A DNA stretch of 6,325 nt. Source: Sphingobacterium sp. UBA6711 (GTDB taxonomy: Bacteria > Bacteroidota > Bacteroidia > Sphingobacteriales > Sphingobacteriaceae). The stretch covers positions 44,677-51,001 of the forward strand of contig DKIT01000021.1 in assembly GCA_002454415.1 (NCBI GenBank). Direction: 5' to 3'. Below the pieces are notes generated by a model. It saw only the letters and a list, made by a program, of their open reading frames with translations. It was not told the origin of the DNA and did no database searches. Below are positions 1 through 5,923 of the stretch, piece by piece; the stretch's first letter is position 1, and every line of letters begins with the position of its first letter. The position numbers were made by a program, and so were the translations under genes.

Positions 1-342
1 AGCATGCCGAGTATTGGATTGACCTTATACCCAACCTATCCAGTTGGATTTTTCATCGGCGGAATGGCTCAGCCTTACCAATACCAAAATGGTGGTGATT
101 GGACCTGGTTTGGCGGACGGATGATCCAGCAACTCGTTTTAAACGGCTTTTATCAGGAAGCCTATACCGAACTTCAACCGATGATCGATCGGGTTGTGAA
201 AAACAAAGGATTTTACGAATGGTATGGTCAAAATAACGTACCCAGTGGATCAGGAAAATTTAAAGGTTCAGCAGGCGTACTGAGTAAAGCAATAGCTCTC
301 CTAGAAAGCTGGGCTGAAACTAGCCTAGAAAAGAATCATTAA
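1..342 (+). CDS. Six-hairpin glycoside hydrolase, C-terminal fragment (5' end outside window)
   Basis: Only the last 113 codons are visible. The reading frame is open to base 1, so the ATG at base 4 is probably internal and the true start lies upstream. The fragment matches the C-terminus of the lipoprotein hydrolase at 4408-5706, about two thirds identical by eye. Shared blocks are IGLT-YPTYP, YQNGGDWTWFGGRMIQQLV, KNKGFYEWY and AGVL. The aromatic YQNGG-W pattern is typical of the last helices of (alpha/alpha)6-barrel glycosidases, which hydrolyse glycosidic bonds; the substrate cannot be told. The Glu of the GFYEWY block is kept in both copies. The Glu of the other copy's GEAGVL block is Ser here, so that residue is unlikely to be catalytic. 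The gene ends with TAA and converges with the regulator gene. It is probably the last gene of another operon, and a duplication of the downstream gene or its source. Fold-level call good, specificity unknown. Confidence 0.8.
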   Translation, partial: SMPSIGLTLYPTYPVGFFIGGMAQPYQYQNGGDWTWFGGRMIQQLVLNGFYQEAYTELQPMIDRVVKNKGFYEWYGQNNVPSGSGKFKGSAGVLSKAIALLESWAETSLEKNH

Positions 343-361
343 AAGAATAAATAAATTAGCT

Positions 362-403
362 ATTCACTCATCCAATTGATCCATTCAAAAAGGATGAGTG
401 AAT
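362..403. terminator. Inverted repeat between convergent genes, likely terminator
   Basis: Perfect 12-bp arms, ATTCACTCATCC at 362-373 and GGATGAGTGAAT at 392-403, enclose an 18-base loop. The repeat lies 19 bases after the stop of the upstream + strand gene and 3 bases after the stop of the - strand regulator. Read on the - strand, the hairpin is followed by a T-rich tail (complement of 341-361), so it suits the regulator transcript best. On the + strand the tail is only weakly T-rich. A two-way role is plausible but less sure for the + direction. Confidence 0.7.
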
Positions 404-406
404 TCC

Positions 407-1141
407 CTAATAATCTCTTCTGCTTTCGACAGTATAGGTAAAACTTTCCGCGCGGTAGAACCCCAAATTATATTCAATCGGCTTCCCAGATTGGTCAAAT
501 ACAAAGCGCTTGCGGGACAGAATAGGATCACCGATATTAATCTCCAATTTATCAGCTATAAATTTATTTGCGGCCATTGCATCCAGCTCTTCCTGAGAAA
601 GATCTGCAACGACATGATAATCTGCTTCTAAGATCTCATATAAAGGTCTCTTAAAATCTTCATCGCCGTTTAACCCTATACGCGGATGGAAGTAAGATAT
701 AAAATAAACAAATGGGTCATCTTTCTTTCCTCTCAAACGTTCTAGTTTTAATAGCTTCTGGTCCTCATCTACATTAAAAAACTTCGAGACTGCTTTGTCC
801 GGAACAACCCAGCTGACGTGAAGCTCGAAATTCTTTACCTCAATTCCTCGGTTTTTCATCTCTTGTGAGAAACTCAGCCAATTCTTGGATTTGGAACTAA
901 ATTTGGAACTAGCCACCTTCGTGCCTATTCCCTTCTTTCTAATGAGCAACTCCTCGTAGACTAGTTTATTGATCGCCAAACGCAAAGTAGAACGGGAAAT
1001 TGCCAATCTTTTTGCTAATTCAATTTCGTTTGGCAATAACTTGCCTTCTATATATTCTGGCTGTTTAATTAATTCGCGTAACAGATTCTCTGCTTGTATA
1101 TGCAGCGGAACAGGGCTTTTATGATCTATTTTTAAATTCAT
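407..1141 (-). CDS. GntR/HutC-family transcriptional regulator with UTRA domain
   Basis: A 244-residue cytoplasmic DNA-binding protein, normal length for the HutC subfamily. Residues about 9-76 form the GntR winged helix-turn-helix: PLHIQAENLLRELI, then LPNEIELAKRLAISRSTLRLAI as the recognition region, then the wing RKKGIGTKV. Residues about 90-240 are a UTRA effector domain, seen in the ELHVSWVVP strand, PLYEIL (166-171), and GDPILSRKRFVFDQSGKPIEYN near the end. UTRA proteins bind small ligands, often sugars or sugar phosphates, and most act as repressors. The gene is divergent from the transporter gene across 93 bases that carry a HutC-type palindrome, so it very probably controls the sugar operon at 1235-5706. 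Self-control is possible from the same site. The ATG at 1141 places the winged helix at the usual distance from the N-terminus; no clear Shine-Dalgarno is seen. The effector is not known; the operator core resembles that of trehalose repressor TreR, but the neighbours suggest mannose or a related hexose. Confidence 0.93.
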   Translation of the reverse strand: MNLKIDHKSPVPLHIQAENLLRELIKQPEYIEGKLLPNEIELAKRLAISRSTLRLAINKLVYEELLIRKKGIGTKVASSKFSSKSKNWLSFSQEMKNRGIEVKNFELHVSWVVPDKAVSKFFNVDEDQKLLKLERLRGKKDDPFVYFISYFHPRIGLNGDEDFKRPLYEILEADYHVVADLSQEELDAMAANKFIADKLEINIGDPILSRKRFVFDQSGKPIEYNLGFYRAESFTYTVESRRDY

Positions 1142-1172
1142 CAGTTGGATTGCTTGTGCTAAAATAAGATTT

Positions 1173-1204
1173 TTTGCATAATTAAAAAAATAGATATATG
1201 TTTG
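1173..1204 (+). promoter_or_regulatory. Bacteroidota-type promoter for the transporter operon
   Basis: TTTG at 1173-1176 (-33 element) is followed, after 20 bases, by TATGTTTG at 1197-1204, an exact match to the TAnnTTTG -7 element. The next base is T, also as in the TAnnTTTGY consensus. The start of transcription would fall around 1208-1212, giving a leader of about 25 bases before the ATG at 1235. Consensus and spacing are known from Bacteroides; use by this organism is inference. No equally good promoter is seen for the divergent regulator gene; the best - strand candidate has one mismatch in the -7 element and a poor -33 element. Confidence 0.75.
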
Positions 1205-1218
1205 TATGTATATACATA
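1205..1218. promoter_or_regulatory. GntR/HutC-type operator palindrome
   Basis: TATGTATATACATA is a perfect 14-bp palindrome abutting the -7 element and covering the expected transcription start. Its core GTATATAC fits the HutC-subfamily pattern GT-N-TA-N-AC, and TGTATATACA matches the centre of the published Bacillus TreR operator. This position suits a repressor that blocks the operon promoter. The neighbouring divergent GntR/HutC gene is the obvious binder. The region is very AT-rich, so some palindromy is expected by chance, but the fit of family, core motif and position argues for a real site. Confidence 0.72.
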
Positions 1219-1234
1219 TTAATATAGGCCGCAG

Positions 1235-2572
1235 ATGTCAAAGAGATTTATCATCATTTTATGTATCGTTTCACTTGGAGGACTCCTTTTCGGTTTCGAT
1301 ATGGCTGTCATTGCAGGTGCATTGCCGTTAGTAAAGCAATTTTTCGGACTATCTCCTGCTCAAGAGGGCGTTTTTGTAAGTTCAGCCTTGCTAGGCTGTA
1401 TTGTTGGCGTATTCTTCACAGGACCATTCACAGATAAATACGGCCGAAAACCACCTTTTGTCACTGCATCCCTGCTCTTTCTATGCTCAGCAATTGGTTG
1501 TGGATTCAGTTCTTCGTACAGCATACTGATTGTTAGCAGAGGCATAGGGGGGCTCGGTGTTGGAATTGCTTCAATCGTTGTGCCCTTATATCTTGCAGAA
1601 ATATCGCCAAGTAAATTTAGAGGAAGGTCGGTCACCTGTTACCAACTTGCTATTACATTCGGTATCCTATTTGCCTATATCAGCAATTACTTGATTCTTG
1701 AATATAGCTCCGCACAGCAAAATGAGCTCTGGCGAAATATGTTTTTAGTTGGTGCAATACCGGCTTTATTATTATGCATCGGTGTTTACTTTATTCCCGA
1801 AAGTCCGCGTTGGCTCTCTAAAAATGGACGGAGTGCCGAGGTTGCAGCGATCGGTGCGAAATTAGGACTATCGGATATACAAGAGGTCAACACGATTTCC
1901 TCGAAAGGAAATCTACGAGATCTCTTCTCTCCTATTTATCGCAAGGCCTTTCTATTGGGCCTATTCCTCCCTTTGTTTTCATTGCTCAGTGGCATAAACG
2001 CTATTGTCTATTATGGCCCGAGTATATTACTTGAATCTGGTATTTCATTAAACAACTCCTATCATGCCCAATTATTCTTTGGAGCCGCGAATGTTCTATT
2101 TACTTTCTTTGCAATATGGAAGGTTGACAATTGGGGTAGACGTCCCTTATATCTTTTGGGAACGGTAGGTGCTACCCTGAGTTTGTTGGTTACTGGATAT
2201 CTTTTTAATCAAGGTCAAGTCAATAATATCGCATTGATTATCGCTATACTTTCGTTCTTATTTTTCTTTGCTTTTTCCATTGGCCCGCTAAAATTTGTGG
2301 TCGCAGCCGAAATCTTCCCAAATGCCATCCGGGCGCGTGCCATGGGTATCAGTATTATGGTGATGTGGATTTCCGATGCTATCGTGGGACAACTAACACC
2401 CATTCTACTCGCTTCCTGGGGGGCCCGCTATACGTTCTGGTTGTTTGCATTTTTCTGTGCCATCGCATTTCTTGTTGTACTTGCATTCCTTCCGGAAACA
2501 AAGGGCAAACCTTTGGAAGAAATCGAAAAATTCTGGATCGAAAAACACAACAAAAAATCAGCAAACAAGTAA
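1235..2572 (+). CDS. MFS transporter, sugar porter family
   Basis: A 445-residue inner-membrane protein with about 12 hydrophobic segments and a central loop near residues 188-236, the normal size for the sugar porter family of proton symporters and facilitators. Family signatures appear in order: GGLLFGFD (15-22, TM1), DKYGRK (67-72), PLYLAEISPSKFRGR (117-131), YQLAITFG (136-143, TM5), PESPRWL (188-194), SGINAIVYYGPS (252-263, TM7), DNWGRRP (298-304), EIFPNAIRARAMG (359-371) and PETKG (420-424). Against E. coli XylE, the sugar-binding Gln of TM5 (Q137) and Asn of TM7 (N255) are kept. The TM7 Gln-Gln pair is S249-L250, the TM10 Trp is F354, and the TM11 Gln is M377. The sugar may therefore be unusual. 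It is the first gene of a three-gene unit under the promoter at 1173-1204. The start at 1235 has the usual short cytoplasmic lead-in. Likely substrate: a hexose or short sugar released by the downstream glycosidase (inference). Confidence 0.92.
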   Translation: MSKRFIIILCIVSLGGLLFGFDMAVIAGALPLVKQFFGLSPAQEGVFVSSALLGCIVGVFFTGPFTDKYGRKPPFVTASLLFLCSAIGCGFSSSYSILIVSRGIGGLGVGIASIVVPLYLAEISPSKFRGRSVTCYQLAITFGILFAYISNYLILEYSSAQQNELWRNMFLVGAIPALLLCIGVYFIPESPRWLSKNGRSAEVAAIGAKLGLSDIQEVNTISSKGNLRDLFSPIYRKAFLLGLFLPLFSLLSGINAIVYYGPSILLESGISLNNSYHAQLFFGAANVLFTFFAIWKVDNWGRRPLYLLGTVGATLSLLVTGYLFNQGQVNNIALIIAILSFLFFFAFSIGPLKFVVAAEIFPNAIRARAMGISIMVMWISDAIVGQLTPILLASWGARYTFWLFAFFCAIAFLVVLAFLPETKGKPLEEIEKFWIEKHNKKSANK

Positions 2573-2601
2573 GCAAAAAGCTATTTCATCCAACATGATT
2601 C

Positions 2602-4377
2602 ATGGGCAATAAATTACATCATATGCATTCTAATACTCAAACAAAACCTTTTCAGTACGAAATCTCACCGACATTTCCGGTTCAAGGAACATTATCGAAT
2701 TCCTATCCGGATCTTGTTGCTCATCTCATTACACATCATATACATAGCATTGATGGTTTTGTAGGTGTAAACTGGGACACAATCATCACCAAGCTGAAAC
2801 AAGAATTTGAAAAACAGGGTGTAACGCCAAGATTTATAGCCATGAATTCAGCTTTAAAAGCTGAGTCAGCGATCCAGGAGCTTGTCGCACCATACCTCGG
2901 TGGCAACGATCCATTATTTGGGAAAAAAGCGGGGATTCAGCTCATTGAATACTTTGATACCCAAAAGCTAGCGGATTTTCAAACAATACTAGCGAACTCA
3001 GCTTCAAAACAAGGTGAGTACACGATCTTTTATGGCCCTGGAGCATCGTTAGTCGACACGTCTAGTCAGCTAATGTTTATTGATCTGCCCAAAAACGTGC
3101 TAATTCAACGTATGCGTGCGGGACAAGCTTTAAACTTAGGTTGTTCAACACAGACCAATCAAAAGGAAACCTACAAACGTTACTATTTTGTCGACTGGGA
3201 AATATTGAATAGACATAAAAGGTCTATCCTTTTCCGTGTCGAAATTCTTGCCGATCAACAATCGTCCCAAAACCTACCATGGATCACAGGAAAGGATCTA
3301 CATGCTACTTTGCTGGCCATGTCCCAAAATTACTTCCGCGTACGGCCAACTTTTGAACCTGGAGTATGGGGTGGGCAGTGGATGAAAGAGCACCTTACAG
3401 GCATTGATCAGGAGGTCAAAAACTACGCGTGGTCCTTCGAAATGATTGTTCCTGAGAATGGAATTTTGCTCGAAGCGGATGGACATACACTCGAAATTTC
3501 ATTTGACCAGCTGATGTTTCAAGAAAGTGCCAATGTACTCGGTCATGCACAAAAACGTTTCGATGTTGAATTCCCAATACGCTTCAATTTTCTGGATACC
3601 TTCGATGGCGGCAACCTATCCATTCAATGTCACCCTAGTCCAGCTTATGCAAAAGCGGAATTTGGAGAAAACTTCACACAGGACGAATCATACTATATCG
3701 TTGATAGAAAAGAGGACGCTCAAGTGTATCTGGGTTTTCAGGAAACAATCGATGCAGACAAATTTCGCTCAGTGCTAGAAGATAGCTTCCACAGTGGAAT
3801 AGCCATGGACATCGAGCAATACGTTCAAAAATTCGAATCTAAGAAACACCAATTATATTTGATTCCACATGGTACCGTGCATTCTTCCGGCGTGAATAAT
3901 CTCGTGCTCGAAATCAGTGCAACCCCCTATAATTACACCTTTAAAATGTACGATTGGGTACGTCCCGATTTAGATGGGAAACCACGTCCATTAAATATTG
4001 ATAGAGCATTCGCCAACCTCAATTTTAGCCGGAAAGGTGATGTTGTAAAAAACACACTGCTATCCCAGCCTAGTGAAAAAGTCCTTGATGCGCAAACAAC
4101 AAGAATACATTTACCAACGCATGAAGATCATTTCTACGATGTTTTTAGATACGAATTCGATCAGGATGTTGCAATTGAAACACAAGGACAGTGTCACATC
4201 ATGATGCTTGTGGAGGGGGAGGCAATTGAGCTTACGACAGCAAATGGCATGAAGAAAGTCTTTCATTATGCCGAGACTTTGGCTGTTCCTGCCGCTGCTG
4301 GATCCTATACATTGCGTAATTTAGGAAACGATAAGGCAAAGGTTATCCAATCTTTTGTCAAAGAATCCAAATGTTAA
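2602..4377 (+). CDS. Class I mannose-6-phosphate isomerase (ManA-like) with extra N-terminal domain
   Basis: A 591-residue cytoplasmic enzyme expected to interconvert mannose-6-phosphate and fructose-6-phosphate. The zinc-dependent cupin isomerase part starts near residue 243, with FEPGVWGGQWM (251-261) as the usual ManA opening. The probable zinc ligands are present: Q342 and H344 in SIQCHP, E362 in DESYYIVD, and H427 in IPHGTVHSSG. The YDWVRPDLDGKPRPLNIDRA block (450-469) matches the ManA substrate-site region, with R454 the likely catalytic Arg. Simple ManA proteins are about 310-400 residues; here about 240 residues come first. These include DGFVGVNWD (51-59), IFYGPGASL (142-150), MFIDLPKN (158-165) and YYFVDWEILNRHK (194-206), which recall a nucleotide-kinase fold without a Walker A loop; that likeness is tentative. 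The gene lies 29 bases after the transporter and 30 before the glycosidase. ATG 2602 is the first in frame after a stop; ATG 2623 (M8) is an equally plausible start. Confidence 0.88.
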   Translation: MGNKLHHMHSNTQTKPFQYEISPTFPVQGTLSNSYPDLVAHLITHHIHSIDGFVGVNWDTIITKLKQEFEKQGVTPRFIAMNSALKAESAIQELVAPYLGGNDPLFGKKAGIQLIEYFDTQKLADFQTILANSASKQGEYTIFYGPGASLVDTSSQLMFIDLPKNVLIQRMRAGQALNLGCSTQTNQKETYKRYYFVDWEILNRHKRSILFRVEILADQQSSQNLPWITGKDLHATLLAMSQNYFRVRPTFEPGVWGGQWMKEHLTGIDQEVKNYAWSFEMIVPENGILLEADGHTLEISFDQLMFQESANVLGHAQKRFDVEFPIRFNFLDTFDGGNLSIQCHPSPAYAKAEFGENFTQDESYYIVDRKEDAQVYLGFQETIDADKFRSVLEDSFHSGIAMDIEQYVQKFESKKHQLYLIPHGTVHSSGVNNLVLEISATPYNYTFKMYDWVRPDLDGKPRPLNIDRAFANLNFSRKGDVVKNTLLSQPSEKVLDAQTTRIHLPTHEDHFYDVFRYEFDQDVAIETQGQCHIMMLVEGEAIELTTANGMKKVFHYAETLAVPAAAGSYTLRNLGNDKAKVIQSFVKESKC

Positions 4378-4407
4378 TCAAACCATTTATTATAAACTAA
4401 CAGCACA

Positions 4408-5706
4408 ATGAGAACTATATTTTTTGCATTATCTTCGTCTCTCCTATTACTGTCCTGCCAAAATGCTGGCGGTAAAGTTTCGACAAACAATTTACAGGAC
4501 AGCATCCAAAAAGACAGCAGCTTCACCCTTGTCAAAGATATGGCTACGAACGTCATTAAAAGTGGATTCAATGCGGGGGATGGATACAGTGAGGTGTGGA
4601 TTAGAGATTACAATACATTTATCACCTTAGCAACAAAAGTACATCCCCATGAACAGATCAAAGATCAATTAGCTTTGTTTTTTAAGCTACAAGGTCCTGA
4701 TGGTAATATTGCCGATGGTTTTGTCAAAAAATCCAGCTTAAAAAATGGCGAATCGGACTATTATACCATCACTAGTCCCTTAGCTCCTGATTATGCAGCA
4801 CACAAAAATACAGTTGAAACGGACCAGGAGTCTTCTTTAATCCAAGCGGTACATAAATATATCGCTGCAACGAAAGATAAGGCTTTTCTCGATAAAAAAA
4901 TTGGAAATGCGGCTGTAAAGGATCGCATGGAGCATGCTTTACAATTTTTATTGGACAAACGTTATAATGCTACTTATGGTTTGCTTTGGGGCGCAACTAC
5001 GGTCGATTGGGGTGATGTTCAACCGGAACACGATTGGGGTGTCCATCTCGATGAAAATTCGCATATTGCTTTGGACATCTACGACAATGCAATGTTTTTG
5101 ATCGCCCTTGATAATTACATGGACCTATTTCCTGATAAAAAAGAAAAATGGGGAAAAATTAGATCTTCCATAGCAAGTAATACCATGAAACACCTTTGGG
5201 ATGAAAAGAATCAAAAGTTTGTTCCCCATATTTATATTAAGGGCTCTCCATTTGCGGCTGATTTTGATGAAAATCAAATCTATTATCATGGTGGAACAGC
5301 AATCGCTATTGAGGCTAATTTACTCAGCAAAGAGCAAATAAAAGTTTCGTTGGATAAAATGATTAAAAATGTAAAAGATGCCGGTGCAGCGACAATTGGA
5401 CTTACCGTGTACCCGACTTATCCGGCAGGCTCGTTTAAAAATAAAGGCATGTACCCTTATGGTTATCAAAATGGTGGGGACTGGACCTGGTTCGGTGGTC
5501 GTATGATTCAGCAGCTTGTTAAAAACGGTTTTCAACAGGAAGCTTATGAACAAATACAGCCTATGCTTGCTCGTGTCATCAAAAATAAAGGTTTTTATGA
5601 ATGGTACACAAAGGACAATAAACCAGAGGGTTCAGGAACTTTTAGAGGTGAAGCAGGTGTGCTTTACGATGCCATCGAATTACTAGAACATGCTGGCACA
5701 AAATAA
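4408..5706 (+). CDS. Lipoprotein six-hairpin glycoside hydrolase, family not assigned
   Basis: A 432-residue protein with a lipoprotein signal: MRTIFF, a hydrophobic run, then LLSC with the lipidated Cys at 17. This fixes the start at 4408. No acidic run follows the Cys (QNAGGKVS), so nothing marks it for the cell surface; periplasmic anchoring is more likely. The rest reads as an (alpha/alpha)6-barrel glycosidase: SEVWIRD (61-67), DGNIADG (98-104), ETDQESSL (137-144), GLLWGATTVDWGDVQPE (191-207), YDNAMFL (225-231), YHGGTAIA (293-300), YQNGGDWTWFGG (353-364) and GFYEWY (395-400). E398 and D358 are kept in the paralogue at 1-342; E415 is not. Conserved acids D67, D199 and E398 are candidates for catalysis, but I cannot name the pair. 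I considered GH125, GH63, GH15 and GH100 and could not place it. Third gene of the operon, ended by a strong terminator; likely releases the sugar that the porter and isomerase handle. Confidence 0.8.
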   Translation: MRTIFFALSSSLLLLSCQNAGGKVSTNNLQDSIQKDSSFTLVKDMATNVIKSGFNAGDGYSEVWIRDYNTFITLATKVHPHEQIKDQLALFFKLQGPDGNIADGFVKKSSLKNGESDYYTITSPLAPDYAAHKNTVETDQESSLIQAVHKYIAATKDKAFLDKKIGNAAVKDRMEHALQFLLDKRYNATYGLLWGATTVDWGDVQPEHDWGVHLDENSHIALDIYDNAMFLIALDNYMDLFPDKKEKWGKIRSSIASNTMKHLWDEKNQKFVPHIYIKGSPFAADFDENQIYYHGGTAIAIEANLLSKEQIKVSLDKMIKNVKDAGAATIGLTVYPTYPAGSFKNKGMYPYGYQNGGDWTWFGGRMIQQLVKNGFQQEAYEQIQPMLARVIKNKGFYEWYTKDNKPEGSGTFRGEAGVLYDAIELLEHAGTK

Positions 5707-5726
5707 AACCAGCCTATCGTGATGCA

Positions 5727-5759
5727 AAAAGAGCAGCAGAAAATTTCTGCTGCTCTTTT
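5727..5759 (+). terminator. Intrinsic terminator of the sugar operon
   Basis: A GC-rich stem GAGCAGCAG (5731-5739) pairs with CTGCTGCTC (5747-5755). A/T pairs on both sides extend it to about 15 bp with a very tight A/T loop. Four T residues follow the GC core on the + strand, and a run of A precedes it, so it could also work on the - strand. It begins 20 bases after the glycosidase stop codon. Confidence 0.88.
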
Positions 5760-5877
5760 AATTGAAGTCTTCACCTGACCATTCCCTTCAATTTAAAGGG
5801 AGAAAACAGGGAGTTGACAATTACTTCGACATACACTAGATAGCATTGTGTACCGATTTTAACAGTCTCTCTAGAAA
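5760..5877. other. Intergenic stretch between two convergent terminators, no gene seen
   Basis: No coding frame with plausible start or codon use is visible. It contains a short 6-bp hairpin (TCCCTT 5783-5788 / AAGGGA 5796-5801) and, on the + strand, TTGACA (5814-5819) 17 bases before TAGATA (5837-5842), which resembles a sigma70 promoter of other phyla. Neither is convincing alone. Confidence 0.45.
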
Positions 5878-5907
5878 AAAAAGCTTCCATGAATGGAAAA
5901 GCTTTTT
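5878..5907 (-). terminator. Intrinsic terminator of the nitroreductase gene
   Basis: AAAAAGC plus TTCCA (5878-5889) pairs with TGGAA plus GCTTTTT (5894-5907), with a TGAA loop and a two-base AA bulge at 5899-5900. On the - strand it lies 16 bases after the nitroreductase stop and is followed by a run of eight T (complement of 5875-5882), the expected layout of a rho-independent terminator. It may also stop + strand read-through, since five T end the + strand arm. Confidence 0.8.
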
Positions 5908-5923
5908 ACATGAGAAAATTAGA

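Noticed and set aside
398..631. 77-codon + strand open frame opposite the regulator gene
   Set aside because: It lies entirely antisense to the well-supported GntR/HutC gene, and its product has no recognisable motif.
1360..1635. 91-codon - strand open frame inside the transporter gene
   Set aside because: Antisense to conserved sugar-porter motifs; composition reflects the complementary strand, not a real protein.
2365..2598. Open frames on both strands over the end of the transporter gene
   Set aside because: Out of frame with the PETKG-containing C-terminus that is clearly real; no start signal or family likeness.
3527..3778. 83-codon + strand frame within the isomerase gene
   Set aside because: Overlaps the zinc-ligand region of the isomerase in another frame; a shadow frame.
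5320..5553. 77-codon - strand frame within the glycosidase gene
   Set aside because: Antisense to the most conserved block of the glycosidase, shared with its paralogue.
4408..5706. Assignment of the lipoprotein hydrolase to GH125 (exo-alpha-1,6-mannosidase) from its mannose-like context
   Set aside because: The length fits, but the GH125-type WLRDS segment is not present; SEVWIRDYNT differs after the Asp, and the context alone is not enough.
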